Below, in pieces: positions 1 through 11,980 of a stretch of DNA of 64,000 bases (the first letter of the stretch is position 1; each line of letters begins with the position of its first letter). The stretch spans positions 496,001 through 560,000 of the forward strand of contig JAPEHQ010000006.1 of assembly GCA_027405735.1 (NCBI GenBank), in the 5' to 3' direction. This stretch comes from Mucor racemosus. Its lineage: Eukaryota; Mucoromycota; Mucoromycetes; Mucorales; Mucoraceae. The notes below the pieces were generated by a model. It saw only the letters and a list, made by a program, of their open reading frames with translations. It did no database searches and was not told where the DNA came from. The position numbers were made by a program, and so were the translations under genes.

Positions 1-36
1 GATGGGCTTCTTGAGAGTATCGGGGGAGGAGGACAT
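1..36 (-). CDS. 5' end of an unidentified gene running off the left edge
   Basis: Only 12 codons are inside the window. The minus strand reads MSSSPDTLKKPI from an ATG at 36-34 with no stop before the edge. The Ser/Pro-rich start is unlike the surrounding AT-rich DNA, which is why I think it is coding, but nothing identifies the product. If real, the gene is divergent from the ArfGAP gene at 859 and shares the 0.8-kb region between them. Confidence 0.4.
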   Translation of the reverse strand, partial: MSSSPDTLKKPI

Positions 37-858
37 GGCTGATTTTCTAATGTAATTTGTTGTTTGTTGGAAAAAGGATCGTTGCTTAACAATTTGTGTT
101 CGCAGAAACATGAAAGAAAGTAAAAGAAGAAATTTGATTTCAATGCAAGGGATCGTAAAAATGTTTCTACAGACCGACCTGGGACACTACCAGGACAATC
201 TCGAGCATATTTTGAAAATGAGAAAAAGGGAGTTTTTGGGCGTTTAAACAAATTTCCTTGTAATTTAAAGAAAGATAAAAACAAACGATCTTGCCTTAAA
301 GCTACTTTAGCATATGGGGTTCAATGTAGTGTTTTTTATTTTACGAAAAAATGTTGTTTTTATATAACTTTATGGACATTAATGTAAAGTGTTTGTTGAT
401 GCATTTTTGGTAGATATTTGCTGATCAGGTGGATGAAATGCTATGCCAACATGTTTAACCTTAAATAACACTCATTATTAACATATAAGAACCATCGCTA
501 TTGGAAAATAGGCTATATATCTGATGATGATTATAATAATCGCATCAGTTCAACAATCAACAGACATCACCTCAGCTACAAAAATTGCCTTATAATTAAT
601 AAAAGATAGATTTTCTAATAAATCAGAGCATATTTGACCTTTTACAAGGACCAAAAAACTATTTGATTACTTTTGTGTTATATTTAATTTTATATTTTGT
701 ACATCTTTAATTATGAGGATCACATATGTCGAGAACCCAAATAGAGAAGAAACTTCGGGTATTCAATAATATGTTGGTCCTCTCAAATTAATAGAAAGGA
801 TTGTCCTTGAAGTACCAACTATAGCTTCTCTTTTTCTCTTTAATTTTATTCTACAACC
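37..858. other. intergenic region between divergent genes
   Basis: AT-rich DNA without a convincing reading frame on either strand. It should hold the promoter of the ArfGAP gene and, if the left-edge gene is real, a divergent promoter. I see no repeat or RNA gene. Confidence 0.5.
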
Positions 859-2203
859 ATGTCTACTCGCCACGCTAGAACTGCTGATAGAGCATCCAAT
901 GAAAAATACACTAAGATCCTAAAGACTCTTTTACAAAAGACTCCTAACAAATACTGTGCAGATTGCAAGAAAAAGGGTAATTTTGATAATTATTCATATA
1001 TATATATTACGTATTTGTCTAACAAGTAGTAAAATAGATGCTCGTTGGGCTTCTTGGAATCTCGGTATCTTTGTTTGTATTCGTTGTTCTGGTATTCATC
1101 GTTCTCTTGGTGTTCATATTAGTAAAGGTATATAAATATATTTTTTGGGAATACAACAGCCATTTTTTAACTTTCTTGCGTTTTGTTAGTTAAATCTGTT
1201 GACTTGGATACTTGGGTTCAAGACCAAGTTGAGAACATGGTTCGTTGGGGAAACGAACGTGCAAACAAGTAAGTTTTTTAAAGAAACCCAATTGATGATT
1301 TATTTGATAATTAATTTATTGTCAAAGATATTGGGAAGCCAATCTCAAGGATAAAAAGCCTTCAGAAAGTAATATGGAAATGTGGATCCGTGCCAAGTAC
1401 GAACAAAAGAGATGGGCTATGAAGGGTCCTATTCCTGATCCTAGTACTTTAGGTGGAGATGATGATATTGATAATGCTATTCCAAGCACACCCAAGTCTA
1501 ATTCTTCGGCATCTTCATCTGTTCGTCAATCTCCTGCTCCTCAAAAGCAACAGATAAAACCTAAGCAATCAGAATTCGCAAATTTGGATGCATTCTTGGG
1601 ATCCCCTTCATCATCACCTGCAACCAGTCATCAAACTGTCACTAAACCTGCTACTCCTGTCGCTACTCAACTCCAAGGCGCTGATTTCTTTTTTGATAGT
1701 GCTCCCTCGAGCACACCTCCTGCTGCTGCTTCTACACCTCCTACTACTACCACCGCTTCGCCTCAACAATCCCAAGCACAAAAACATAATGATTTTAAAT
1801 CATCAATTTTATCCTTATATAGTAGCATTCCTGCTGCAACTCCTCCACCTCAGCAACAACAACAGCAAGCACAGCAATATGGTGGAAGTTTCCAAAATCA
1901 AATGGCTGGTTTGAATCTAGGTGGAAATCAATCATATGGAAATCAATCTTACGGCCAACAATTCAATGCAACTACCAATAATAATAATAATAATAACAAT
2001 AACATGTGGGGATCATTTGCTACTGCTACTCCATCTCAACCGCAACAGGTTCAACAACCTCAAGGAAGTCAATTCTTTACATCTAATACAAATCCACCTG
2101 CCAAAAAACCCGAAAAGAAAGAGTAAGTTTGGAGTTATTTAAATGATTAATAATTGTGCTGAAGCTATTATTTTGTAGTGTGTTTGCAGATCTCTTGGGT
2201 TAA
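859..2203 (+). CDS. ArfGAP-domain protein (Age2/SMAP-like)
   Basis: GTPase-activating protein for Arf GTPases in Golgi/endosome vesicle traffic (family knowledge). Five exons: 859-976, 1038-1127, 1190-1268, 1328-2122, 2179-2203; 368 aa. The N-terminal ArfGAP zinc finger is clear: C33-x2-C36-x16-C53-x2-C56, with the conserved WASWNLGIF and CSGIHRSLGVHIS stretches and a candidate arginine finger at R61. From about residue 150 the protein is low complexity, rich in Ser/Thr/Pro and then Gln/Asn, with an Asn run near 1978-2004. The last intron adds a short tail DVFADLLG, preferred over reading into the TAA at 2124-2126. The single zinc finger near the N-terminus without PH or ankyrin domains fits the Age2/SMAP group. 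It is tail to tail with the reductase gene, 177 bp away. Confidence 0.92.
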
Positions 2204-2380
2204 AGGTAGTTTAATAGAATTCTTGATTTTAGAGAAAATATATATATATATATATCAATACATCAAATAAAAATTAACAATTTATTAAAATGAATCGAGT
2301 GTTTGATTTATAACTATTTACACAATAAAAAGAAAATAAAATAATGTTGTCTATTATATGATAACTCTATAGATTTAAAA

Positions 2381-3634
2381 TCATACACGCTTTGCGCGAG
2401 CATATTGGTTTGTCCATTGAACATTGACACCAAGATCATGAGCAGCACGATTAGTCCAAGCAGGATTACGCAAATGTTCACGGCCGACTAAAATGTAATC
2501 GGCTTCATTCTTTTCCAAAATGTCTTCAGCTTCCTTGGGATTAGTAATGATACCAACAGCACCAGTAGAAATGCTGGCCTGCTGTTTGACAGCATTGGCG
2601 AGAGGAACTTGATACAAAGGCTTTGCGGGATACTTGATATTGGGTAAATTACCACCTGAAGAAACATCGATAACATCAACACCAATTTCCTTCAAGGCCT
2701 TTGAAAATTCAATAGTTTGGTTAATATCCCAACCATTTTCATCAGAGCCCAAAGTTTCAATGTTCTTGTAATCAGTTCCAGAAACACGAACCCAGAGAGG
2801 CTTTTCTTGAGGCCAGACATTACGAACAGCTTGAACAACTTCCAATGGGAATCGAAGTCTGTTTTCAAGAGAACCACCATATTGATCAGTACGCATGTTG
2901 GAATTACCAGATAAAAAGTTATGAAGCAAGTAACCATGAGCGCTGTGGATTTCAAGGACTTCAATGCCTGCTTTATCAGCACGAATAGCAGCATCAGCCC
3001 ACTTTTGAGCGAGTGCTTGTAATTCAGATACATCCAATGCACGAACATCACCATGCTCCTCATCAAAAGGAAAATCACTAGGACCAATAATATTGTTGGG
3101 CCAACCTCCTTCTTCTTCGGATGTGTTATGATAGCCTCCCTTAGACCATGCAGAACCCATATTGGCTTTACGGCCAGCATGAGCAATTTGCACAGCTGCT
3201 ACAACACCTTGAGCTTTGATAATATCAACAACTCGCTTAAATTGAGGGATTTGCTCATCTTTCCATAAACCAAGATCATTGGCTGAGATTCTACCTCTAT
3301 CCTCTACGGCAGTAGCTTCAATGATAATCATACCAGGACCTCTAAGAGCAAAAGAACCATCTGATAGGGAAACATTTATGTTTTAGTTTAACAATTAAGA
3401 ATGAATTATATTGTGATTATTTTACTTACAGTGAGAGACATGGAAATCGTTCATAAAACCATCGATGGCACTGTACATACACATTGGAGGAACAACGATA
3501 CGGTTCTTGAGAGTAATGGATTTGGAAGTAATAGGAGTTAATAATTTGGGTATAGCTTTGGACACAGAACCAGAGATACTGCCAAGACCAGGAGTAACGT
3601 TAGAAGCAATAACAGGATAAGCAGATGAGGCCAT
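2381..3634 (-). CDS. NADH:flavin oxidoreductase, Old Yellow Enzyme family (YqjM-like)
   Basis: FMN-dependent ene-reductase that reduces activated C=C bonds with NAD(P)H. Two exons on the minus strand: 3634-3430 and 3360-2381; 394 aa. Seen: the N-terminal barrel segment ITLKNRIVVPPMCMYSA, whose Cys in PMCMY is the hallmark of the YqjM subgroup; the substrate-binding motif EIHSAHGYLLHNFLS; SGGNLP; and the C-terminal phosphate-binding region VGIITNPKEAEDIL...ADYILVGREHLRNPAW. The length fits the family plus a roughly 30-residue N-terminal extension. The intron (3361-3429) falls after VSH; joining gives HYGSFALRGPG, the usual continuation. A TATA-like box lies about 70 bp upstream. The physiological substrate cannot be read from sequence. 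Confidence 0.93.
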
Positions 3635-3700
3635 GATTAATAAATATTTGATACTGTTATTGTAGTATTCTATTGAAAAAAAAACCTGGATCTAGTCGAC

Positions 3701-3710
3701 CTTTTTATAC
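3701..3710 (-). promoter_or_regulatory. TATA-like box of the reductase gene
   Basis: On the minus strand the sequence reads GTATAAAAAG, about 70 bp upstream of the reductase start codon at 3634, the spacing expected of a fungal core promoter. Position is the only support. Confidence 0.45.
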
Positions 3711-3892
3711 TTCATTCAAGAGGGAAATTTGATTAATAATTACCAGACTGTCACATTATTTTACGCTGTGTTACATACATTAAATGATTGTATTTCTAAG
3801 TATCGAAACTTCTCTATCGTATCAGTAACTAAATAAGTATAAACTACCAGTATATTGTAGAAGTTTCTTTGATTTAAATTTACAAAAAAGAT

Positions 3893-4344
3893 ATGAATTC
3901 ACATTTTGGATCAGTTGTTGTTACATGGATTACTGCTAAAGCACATCATAGCCCGGGAGAAAGTTTAGCTACGGTAGGAAACCCTTAAAACTTAATCGGG
4001 GTAACTTTTTAGATAGCAATCCCAGCTATTCGGTTTATGTTTCATGCTTAAGTAAAGTTTTCTATTACCCGCAATAACGTTGACTCTATGAAAAACAAAA
4101 TTTATAAGAATTCGAGTAGTTACAAAACTTAATTCCGTTTGCAGAGCTTAACCTTGTTTTTTGGTACTCTTCATTTATGCTCTTGGCAGAAATTTCAGTT
4201 AGTTATCATCATCTTTTACTGATGCTTTACATATATGAAATTTCAGTCTTGCTCTTTATAGTTTTATCTAAAGGGAATGATTCTTTAAAAGTAAGTTTAG
4301 TTAATAAACTTTTTAACCTTCTTCAGTATAAATTTTTTAAGCAG
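3893..4344 (+). CDS. possible multi-exon gene for a small membrane protein, 3' end unresolved
   Basis: Four to five short exons with consistent phase can be linked: 3893-3974, 4014-4051, 4145-4201, 4247-4290 and perhaps 4327-4344. The product would begin MNSHFGSVVVTW and include a hydrophobic stretch (NLVFWYSSFMLLAE, then ISVILLFIVLSKG) that looks membrane-spanning. Further coding-like pieces follow in other frames to about 4560 (for example YFWGFQLFGSHLAREK), but I could not join them with GT-AG introns. The first proposed intron is only 39 nt. Either a real gene whose last exons I mis-set, or a decaying one. I do not recognise the family. Confidence 0.3.
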
Positions 4345-5429
4345 GTATAATGTATACACAAAGTTACCTTTATCCAAAAGAAGAGCATTTAAGTCTTACG
4401 TTTGTACAGTTGGTGAGAAATACTATTAACGCTCAATTTAATTTCACCATAATTTTTTCATAGTTATTTTTGGGGTTTCCAACTTTTTGGTAGCCATTTG
4501 GCTCGTGAAAAATATCGACATCTTTTTTTTTTATTGACATTATTGATAATATTTGTTATCTAAGCAATTTTTTAATAAAACGAATGGCATTTTCAGCGTT
4601 TGCAGCACTGAAAACAAACTGATCCGTATTCAATAGGCGCTTTAAAAATTGAGTTAATCTTCTCCTAAAATTAAGCTCGAACTATATAGATACAGCTTAT
4701 TTTTTTAGAAATAAAAAGTGCTAGAAGTACCTTATAATATATTCAAATATATATATCTTATTTTTAAAGTTATTGTTTTGCTTCAAGTCTTCAAATAAAT
4801 CCTTGAGAGGAAAAAAAAGGTACAAAACCGAAATTATAATCGCCGGTGAAAAGTATGATTTTCTGTGATAAATTTCAAATATTTAGATTACTTTGATGCT
4901 ACATGCAATAATATAATAGATGCCAAATTAAGCTCTCGTTTTTGTGCAAGTGGTTTCGACTATTTCTGTAAAAATAATGCCAATTTTTCAACAATCTGAA
5001 AGACGCAATCAAATATCCAGATGACGGAAACGAAAGTATCAAGAAGATGGATCAGATCCAATTAACTTTTTCATTTACTTCTTGAACTTCCGATGCATTC
5101 TTTAAAAAATCATATATCATCAATACCAATATGGATACGATTATTTTGAAGACGTCAAAAATAAAATTCAAGATTAATCTTTCCAGAAATATGGTTTAGA
5201 GAGTCCTTTTGATCAATGCAAATGCCAATTTTCAAGCAATATCATACATGATTCACGTCAAATGCAGGCCTGAAGCATGCCCACCCACCCTACATTTCCT
5301 GGTGACTGTACAAAAGTATTAGGATTGCGTCACATAATATCTTTATAGAACAAACAAAGGGCCTCCCCCTTCTGTTTTTTTATTTCTTGACCCCACACTA
5401 CTTTTTTTGCGTCTCCAAAACTAAAAAAA
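4345..5429. other. AT-rich region with coding-like scraps
   Basis: There is no open gene. Scattered coding-like fragments up to about 5320 are broken by stops and may be remnants of the upstream gene. The last 100 bp should contain the promoter and leader of the ATP synthase subunit h gene. Confidence 0.35.
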
Positions 5430-5988
5430 ATGTCTATTGCCCGTGTTGCCCTTAGCTCTATCTCCTTCAAGGTAAAGTTAGATAGTCAAAATAAAATGAT
5501 ATACATTTGTTATACATTTTTCTAGAAACATTTCAACTAAATAAATCAACATTTCACGTTAGGCTGCTGTTCCTTCCATCGCTGCCCGTAGCTTTTCTGC
5601 CGCTGCCGTTATGCAAAAGGGTAAATAAATATTAGTAAATTGTCAAAATTAATTTGGATATTGATGAATTGATTTTTTTTTAGATGTTGTTCAAGATTTG
5701 TTCATCAAGGAATTGAAGGGATACAAGCCTGCACCTGTTGTAAGTTTAAAAATGTTGAATACATGTTGGAGCAAAAAGACTTAATTATATAATCAATAGG
5801 CCGCTGCTGACGAGAATGCTGTCAAGGAATTGAAGCTTCCTGCTGCCCCTGCTGTAAGTCTTATCTGATCGAAGTGGATAGAAACCAAATTAGACATTAA
5901 ACTTTTTAAATAGGTTCCCGAAGTTGACGCTGATTTATCTCAACAATTGGCCGCTTACGATGCTGAGCCCGAGGAAGCTACTCAATAA
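5430..5988 (+). CDS. ATP14: ATP synthase subunit h, mitochondrial
   Basis: Small subunit of the peripheral stalk of mitochondrial F1Fo ATP synthase. Five exons: 5430-5471, 5563-5620, 5684-5739, 5800-5853, 5914-5988; 94 aa. The N-terminus (MSIARVALSSISFK...ARSFSAAA) is an Arg/Ser-rich, acid-free mitochondrial targeting peptide. The mature part starts near DVVQDLFIKELKGYKPAPV, the conserved core of subunit h proteins, followed by an Ala/Pro-rich linker and an acidic tail ending DAEPEEATQ. Size fits the family. Four introns in a 94-codon gene is dense even for this window. It is followed closely by the chitinase gene on the same strand. Confidence 0.85.
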
Positions 5989-6104
5989 ACAACAAATACG
6001 AATAATTGTTATTATATATAAACTAAAAGAGTATAAAAATAAGCAAATATCCCTTTAAAAAAGACATAATCTAAGCACGAACCCAATAAAATAAAGTGTG
6101 TGTG

Positions 6105-6112
6105 TATAAATA
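6105..6112 (+). promoter_or_regulatory. TATA box of the chitinase gene
   Basis: TATAAATA occurs 84-91 bp upstream of the chosen chitinase start codon at 6196. It supports that start over an in-frame ATG at 6100, which lies upstream of the box. Confidence 0.5.
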
Positions 6113-6195
6113 AATTTGGCTTTTATTTTCCTCTTTTAAAATCGAATGGAAAGAGCATATCCCCGCCCTTTTCTCTTTCTCCATCTTGGTTTTAT

Positions 6196-7678
6196 ATGTT
6201 TACATTAAGAAATATCATTAGATTTGCAATATTAACTCCTGTTGTGGTTATATTACTGACTATTGGATGGTATCAACAAGCAATCGACCATGCAAATTTA
6301 CCTGAAAATACAGTTCCACATCCAGTGGATGACACATACATTATAGCAGGTTATTTTATAAATTGGTAATATAGCAACTAGCATTCTATTGCTATATTCC
6401 TTAACATGTTAAATAGGGGCATATATGACCGAAAATTCAACGTTATCGATCTAAAAGCAAACAGACTATCACACATATTGTATGCTTTTGCTAATGTTAA
6501 TAAAGATGGCAACATTATTCTCGGTGTAAGTGAAAAAGGTTATTTATTTAAGAAATTCATTATTAAAATCAATTTCTCGGTGCTGAACAGGATCCTTGGG
6601 CAGATACAGATATTAAATTCCCAAAAGGTTTGTTACCAAGCGTTTATAACAAAAATTTGTCTATTAACAATATCTTTCAGATAAAACGATCGATGGGGTT
6701 TTAGATCCTTGGAAGGAAAACGATAATGATCTGCACGGCAATTTCAAACAGCTCGCACTACTCAAACAACAATACAGACATCTCAAAGTATCTCTCAGTG
6801 TAGGCGGTTATTCATGGAGTTCCAACTTTTCTGCTCTTGCAGCAACACCAGAGACTCGAGCCACATTTACAAAAACAGCGATACAACATTTGCAAGATTT
6901 AGGTCTAGATGGTATCGACATTGATTGGGAATTTCCTAAAGACTCGACAGATGCCGATAATTATGTTTTATTGCTAAAAGAAATGCGAACGGCATTAGAT
7001 GATTATCAACTTGCTCATGATCCTACCGATCAAAACTTCTTATTATCAGTCGCAATGCCTTGTGGACCTGAAAATTATCGTATATTAAAATTGGGAGAAA
7101 TGGCACGCTACGTAGATATATTTTATTTAATGGCTTATGATTTTGCTGGTGATTGGGATCAACAAATAGGACATCAATCTAATTTATATGGTGGGCCGCT
7201 AAATGTAGATCAAGCAGTGACCTATTTTGAAAATGAAGGTGGTGTTCCCTCAAAGAAAATTGTCATGGGAATGCCTTTATATGGTAGAGGATTCTCAAAT
7301 ACAAATGGAAAAATTGGATCTAAGTATAAGGGTGTTCCTGATGGATCTTGGGACAAGGGCTCTTTTGATTATAAAGATCTTCCTATAAAAGGAGCCAAAG
7401 AATTCATGGACCAAGGAAGAGTAGCATCATGGTCTTATGACGAATCAAAGCGAGAATTTGTTACATATGATTCACCGGAAGTAACAAAAATCAAGTGCGA
7501 ATACATTAAAGATAAAAAACTCGGTGGTGCTATGTTTTGGGAGCTAACAGCTGATAATTCAGTAGACGAATCAAGAAGTTTATTAGAAACTGTTTATAGT
7601 AGCTTAGGAGATAAGTTAAATAGAATTGAAAACCATGTCAAATTCCCGTTGAGCAAATATGAAAATGTATTGAATTAA
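6196..7678 (+). CDS. GH18 chitinase with N-terminal signal anchor
   Basis: Endo-acting chitin hydrolase, probably for cell-wall remodelling. Exons 6196-6365, 6417-6525, 6591-6627, 6681-7678; 437 aa. Residues about 8-27 form a hydrophobic segment (FAILTPVVVILLTIGWY), a signal peptide or type II anchor. The barrel begins IIAGYFINWGIYDRKFNV; then LSVGGYSWSSNF; then the catalytic motif DGIDIDWEFP, with D182, D185, D187 and the acid/base E189 all intact; later MAYDFAGDWD, GMPLYGRGF and GGAMFWELTAD. These are the usual GH18 landmarks in order and the length fits a fungal catalytic domain without chitin-binding modules. The third exon is only 37 nt and its donor (GTTTGT) is weak, but it restores KFPKDKTIDGVLDPW. 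Confidence 0.93.
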
Positions 7679-8130
7679 GCCAGTATATTTTTGCGCTCTC
7701 GTTTTATATTATGCATATCAATAAATCGCATTTGTAAGAGCTCTATACCATTGATTATCTCTGAACTTTCATATGATTATTCAGGGCACGCTAGATGGGC
7801 ACTCTATTCTCTAAAACAAAAAACATTGCGCTACAGTAACATCTTAATTTATTTTATTAAAACGACAGCTATAAGCATTGCTTCTCGACCAAATAAATGT
7901 AGTAAAGTATATAATTGCTCTTATTTTGTACGATATATGCCTTCAATTGCGTATATTTGTGCTGAAATTATCGAAAAAGAATTGTTTTAAGGGATTGATT
8001 TATGCACTTGTACAAATCTGAAGCTCAAAACTGGCCAAAGTTATTTCTTAATCAAACACCACATTGCTATATTTTTATTTCAGACTTTTGGGTCATAAAA
8101 ATTATGACGAATATCTATTTCAAAAGTCTT
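7679..8130. other. intergenic, 3' of chitinase
   Basis: Short open stretches occur but none looks coding. Repeat-derived sequence begins near 8130. Confidence 0.4.
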
Positions 8131-8372
8131 ACGGGTATAAGCAAAAACCCTTGTTGGGATGTACCTTAAACATTACTAAATAAGGACGAGTTGGTGGCAT
8201 TATGCTACCTATTCCTAAATTTATTTTATACCTCACCAAAGTCCCAAAAACAGGCGAAATTTACTGCTTATTCCTTAAAAATAGGGTCTCACTTTTCATC
8301 CCTGCTCTACTTTTTTTTTTCACTAAATAACACCAAAGAAAAATTATATGCTAATGTACCTGAGACATTCAA
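8130..8372. repeat. diverged outer flank of the left inverted-repeat arm
   Basis: This stretch matches 18670-18900 in reverse complement, but with many substitutions, for example the shared GCATTATGCTAC motif near 8200 and 18840. The abrupt change from divergence here to identity at 8373 suggests recent gene conversion or re-duplication of the inner part. Confidence 0.6.
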
Positions 8373-9595
8373 CTTTAATCCAAAAACAAGTATCCGGAAA
8401 TATCCTACTTTTTGCAGTTGGTATTAATTTTTCAATGCTAAGGTTTCAGATTTTTTACGCGTATTTCACAATTTCACTGGTAAAAATTGAAAACTTTGAG
8501 ACCTCATATCTCTACGAAAAATTAAGATATACTAACGCTTTTTAATAATCAAACTTACTTTTTTTGAAGTGCTCTACAACATGTTTCAGTATAAAAAAAT
8601 TCTGAGCACTTTTATTTTTTTTCATTTTTTCTGACATTTCTATAGTAGGTTTCAAAATATTGGTTAAATTGAGCAACATTTCTTTTGCATTCATGCCATT
8701 AAGCTTGTTAAGCTCTCTTGGATCCAATTTAGAGTTTTTCAAAATATTGATTTTTCGTGGAGATATCCTCAAAAATGTGCGCAAAGTGATACCTTCGCTT
8801 CTACCTCCCAATTTTCCCTTGTATACCCTCATCCCAAATTCTGAATTTGAAAAAAAAGTTGACAAAAATCTTGTTTTCTCTACGAAAAATACAGCTAAAA
8901 GATTCAGTAATAGCTTATTCGATAGATAATTTTAATTTACATTATTTCAATTAATTATATTTAAGAAAGTTTTATAAAAAGCGGTGTGTATCTTCAAAAA
9001 ACCTCCAAAATTTCAACTGAATTTTACTCCAAATTTAATGTGAAACATTTGTTTAAATTTTATTTAGCTCGATGCAGAATGTAAAACTGTACCAAAACAA
9101 TTTAATATGCTAGTTCTACTTACTTTGCAGTTCATGAGCCAGTAAGCGATTTTGTTTTTTGAATCATTTTTCAATCATTTTTCAATCATTTTTGCAAATC
9201 GATTTTGGAACCCAGCCATCATAGGCTTTATGCTTTAAGCTGTGATATGTCCCTATTATTTTGATTATCTCGACGAAAATCAATTTTTTTCGCTGAAACA
9301 AAAAATACAAAGTAGCTTAGAGTTGTATCTATTCTGTGAATACTGTATAAGAAATTAACACTTTAATTTAGGTGCTCAATTTTTTATAATCAATTTTAGA
9401 TAAATCTTGGTTAATTTTGGTCAATATTTGGCTAGTGTACTAATATTCTGGGATTAATATTTCTATTTTTCAAGAGATATCAATGGTCTATAAAGTAAAG
9501 GTACACCTTCTTTAAAGATTTTACGTGATTCGACTCAATATTAAGCGAAAATAGTTGAAAATCACTTAAAATTCATCTGAAACCTACTTTCCTAT

Positions 9596-9632
9596 AGCCG
9601 TGCAGTAAATAACGAAGTTATTTTACTACGGC
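9596..9632. repeat. long hairpin at a module junction
   Basis: GCCGT...AGTAAATAAC, loop GAA, GTTATTTTACT...ACGGC: a near-perfect stem of about 15 bp. The same hairpin, shorter, lies at the left terminus of the elements at 28438 and 53371. The mirror copy is at 17410-17446. Confidence 0.75.
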
Positions 9633-9786
9633 CGACCTGTGCTGCACAAGATGATTTTGTTGTGCCCAGATGGGCTGCACACTATAGCCTGAGCTGTTGT
9701 GCCCACTGAATATGGCTAAAAAGATAACAAAATGCACACGGGCACAACAAAAGAAACAACACACGAGCACAATGCTAAGCCTGTAT

Positions 9787-9965
9787 GTGTAGAATAATAC
9801 ATTCTGTCCATGTGCATGACATTAATCCCATGTATGCATAATAGTAGAATTGCCCATAAGCATATCATTATCATCCCTCTTTGTGCATAATAATAAAATC
9901 TGACCATGAGCATAATGAGCTGATTGTATGGGCACAAATTGGTCTGTACATGAGTATCGTGCTGT
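9787..9965. repeat. degenerate repeat cluster with CCATGAGCATAAT-like core
   Basis: Four related cores (TCTGTCCATGTGCATGAC, TTGCCCATAAGCATATCA, TCTGACCATGAGCATAAT, TCTGTACATGAGTATCGT) at 9813, 9850, 9899 and 9943, spaced 37-49 bp. The cluster is mirrored at 17077-17255 and kept in the diverged copy at 40.55-40.72 kb. Confidence 0.55.
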
Positions 9966-11749
9966 TCTCAAAATTTCATTGTATTTTTTTTTACTAGAAT
10001 GGGTTTTTAAATTACATTTGTTTTTATTAATATAGATTATAGATAATACAATTTAATGCGTTGTTTATGTATAGCAATACATAATACAAGTACTAATATA
10101 TTTACGATTATCATTATTATTTGTAAATATGTTTATTATTATAGCTATAATGTTTACAGCAACAATCGTTTTTGCTCGAGTATAAACTTAAATAACACTT
10201 ACGTCTTAAACTTATATGCAAGAAGCCAATTCTAAGATTATATATGTTACTTTATCACTCATAAAACTTAAACAACTTAACCTTCTTTAAACTTCTTACT
10301 ATTTTAGTTTACGATTGTCAGCTGTAAAAAGATTTGTTTTCAAGTATAGCTACGATCAAAACTATGGTAATTAGGCAAGACATCAGATTATTCCTTTTTT
10401 GTATTTCTATATCATTTGAAATTTTATCATTTTTCTGGAACGTTTCGTGGGTTTGTAGTAGCCAGTTCTAGCATTTCATGGAGTAGATATAAATATTATT
10501 GCCTTTGATTTGATCTAGTAATCAAGAAGTAATAAGTCCAAAAATACAGTAATAAATAATGATACTTGATCTTAGAATGCAGTTAAATGAAAATATCAGT
10601 CTCTAATATAACGGCTGTTACCTATATTAAAAACATTAATCCCTTATGTTAGCATGCGTGTTCAGATAAAAGAAAAGAATACCAGTTTGATAGTCTAATA
10701 TGCCTTATCAAACGGTGAATAATATCCTTGGAATATGAAAATAAAAAAAGAGAAACAACACACGTAGAAAAGGATTTTCAAGGCTTTACATTATTTAGCG
10801 CAATTAAAATTCTGCTAAATTGAACATTTCAGCCAACGTAAAAGCAATATTACAACGCATCAACCCATAAACTAAACACAATAGGCAATAACTGTTATTA
10901 TAGAAACATACATTTTTTTAACAGAAAAAACATCTGCCATATCATACATCCATTAAAAAATCGCAAAAGCGAGCCCGTACAGCAACGCCGTAATTGAGCA
11001 TAGCAAGATTGAATGGCTACGTCTCTTATACTATGGTATATATCTAAGTTTTAAATAAAAACGCGGTTTTTTTAAACTTTTCTTATATTTAACCACGTAC
11101 GGTCTGAAAATTCAGACTTTGTAGCGGACATTTTTGGGGCTCATTTTATCCTTACCAACACTCATGATTTTGATCAAAAAACAGAAAAATCAATTTTTGA
11201 TACCAAAATCAACGTTTAAATATACTACATTGTGAGAGAAAATTGTAGCCATAACTAATACACATTTTATAAAAGCTTAATATTAAATGCTAAGTAAGAA
11301 ACTTTGTACTTTTACCCCAAAAACGGATTTTTGATTAAAGGATTTTCATGTAATATTTTGCAATAAAAATATTGTATATTTTTTATTGAGCAAATAAAGC
11401 GCTAAATTTTGTATATGTGTATATTTTTTGTTTTTATAATTGGTAGTATAATTAACTCTAAATTTGCAAAATCGGACAAAAAAAATTAAAAAATGTCAAA
11501 ATTGATGATCTGGACAAGAATAATTTTCAAAATTAATATTCCGCTTATAAGCCTTTTAAGTCTTAAAAATAAGAGATTTCATGATACTTGAGAACTTTTT
11601 CAAGAATTTACGATGCTCTACGCACTTGATTCAAGCTTGTTACTGCAAATCTTTACACATGTTAATATTGTGTGGTAGTTTATTTGATGATAATATAATC
11701 TTACTTTATAATTATTGCGCTAGAGGTGATTTACATTAAGTTTTAGTCT

Positions 11750-11980
11750 TATCTCTCGAATATCATAAACATAAACATAAACATGGCCAGCACTGGAACT
11801 ATTGCTGCCTTTTTACCCTCTTTGTCCCAAGCCAATTTATTTAATGCTTTACCAGAACCAACTTAAGCAGCACTTACAATGATCGTCGGTATTTGCATTC
11901 AGGTTCCATAAATTAAATTGACTGGTTCCATCACCAGTAGTATCAAACGTATCATCAGCCCGCCTTATGATAAATGTCAA
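11750..11980 (-). pseudogene. captured dynein intermediate chain fragment (IR1 left arm)
   Basis: Mirror image of the fragment at 15061-15290, carried on the minus strand of the left arm. It encodes the same broken WD-repeat remnant; see that entry for the reading. Confidence 0.75.

Noticed and set aside
9716..9937. 73-codon frame (minus), mirrored at 17105-17326
   Set aside because: It lies in the GTGC-rich repeat cluster; its appearance in both arms only reflects the inverted repeat, and the 40-kb copy does not keep the frame cleanly.
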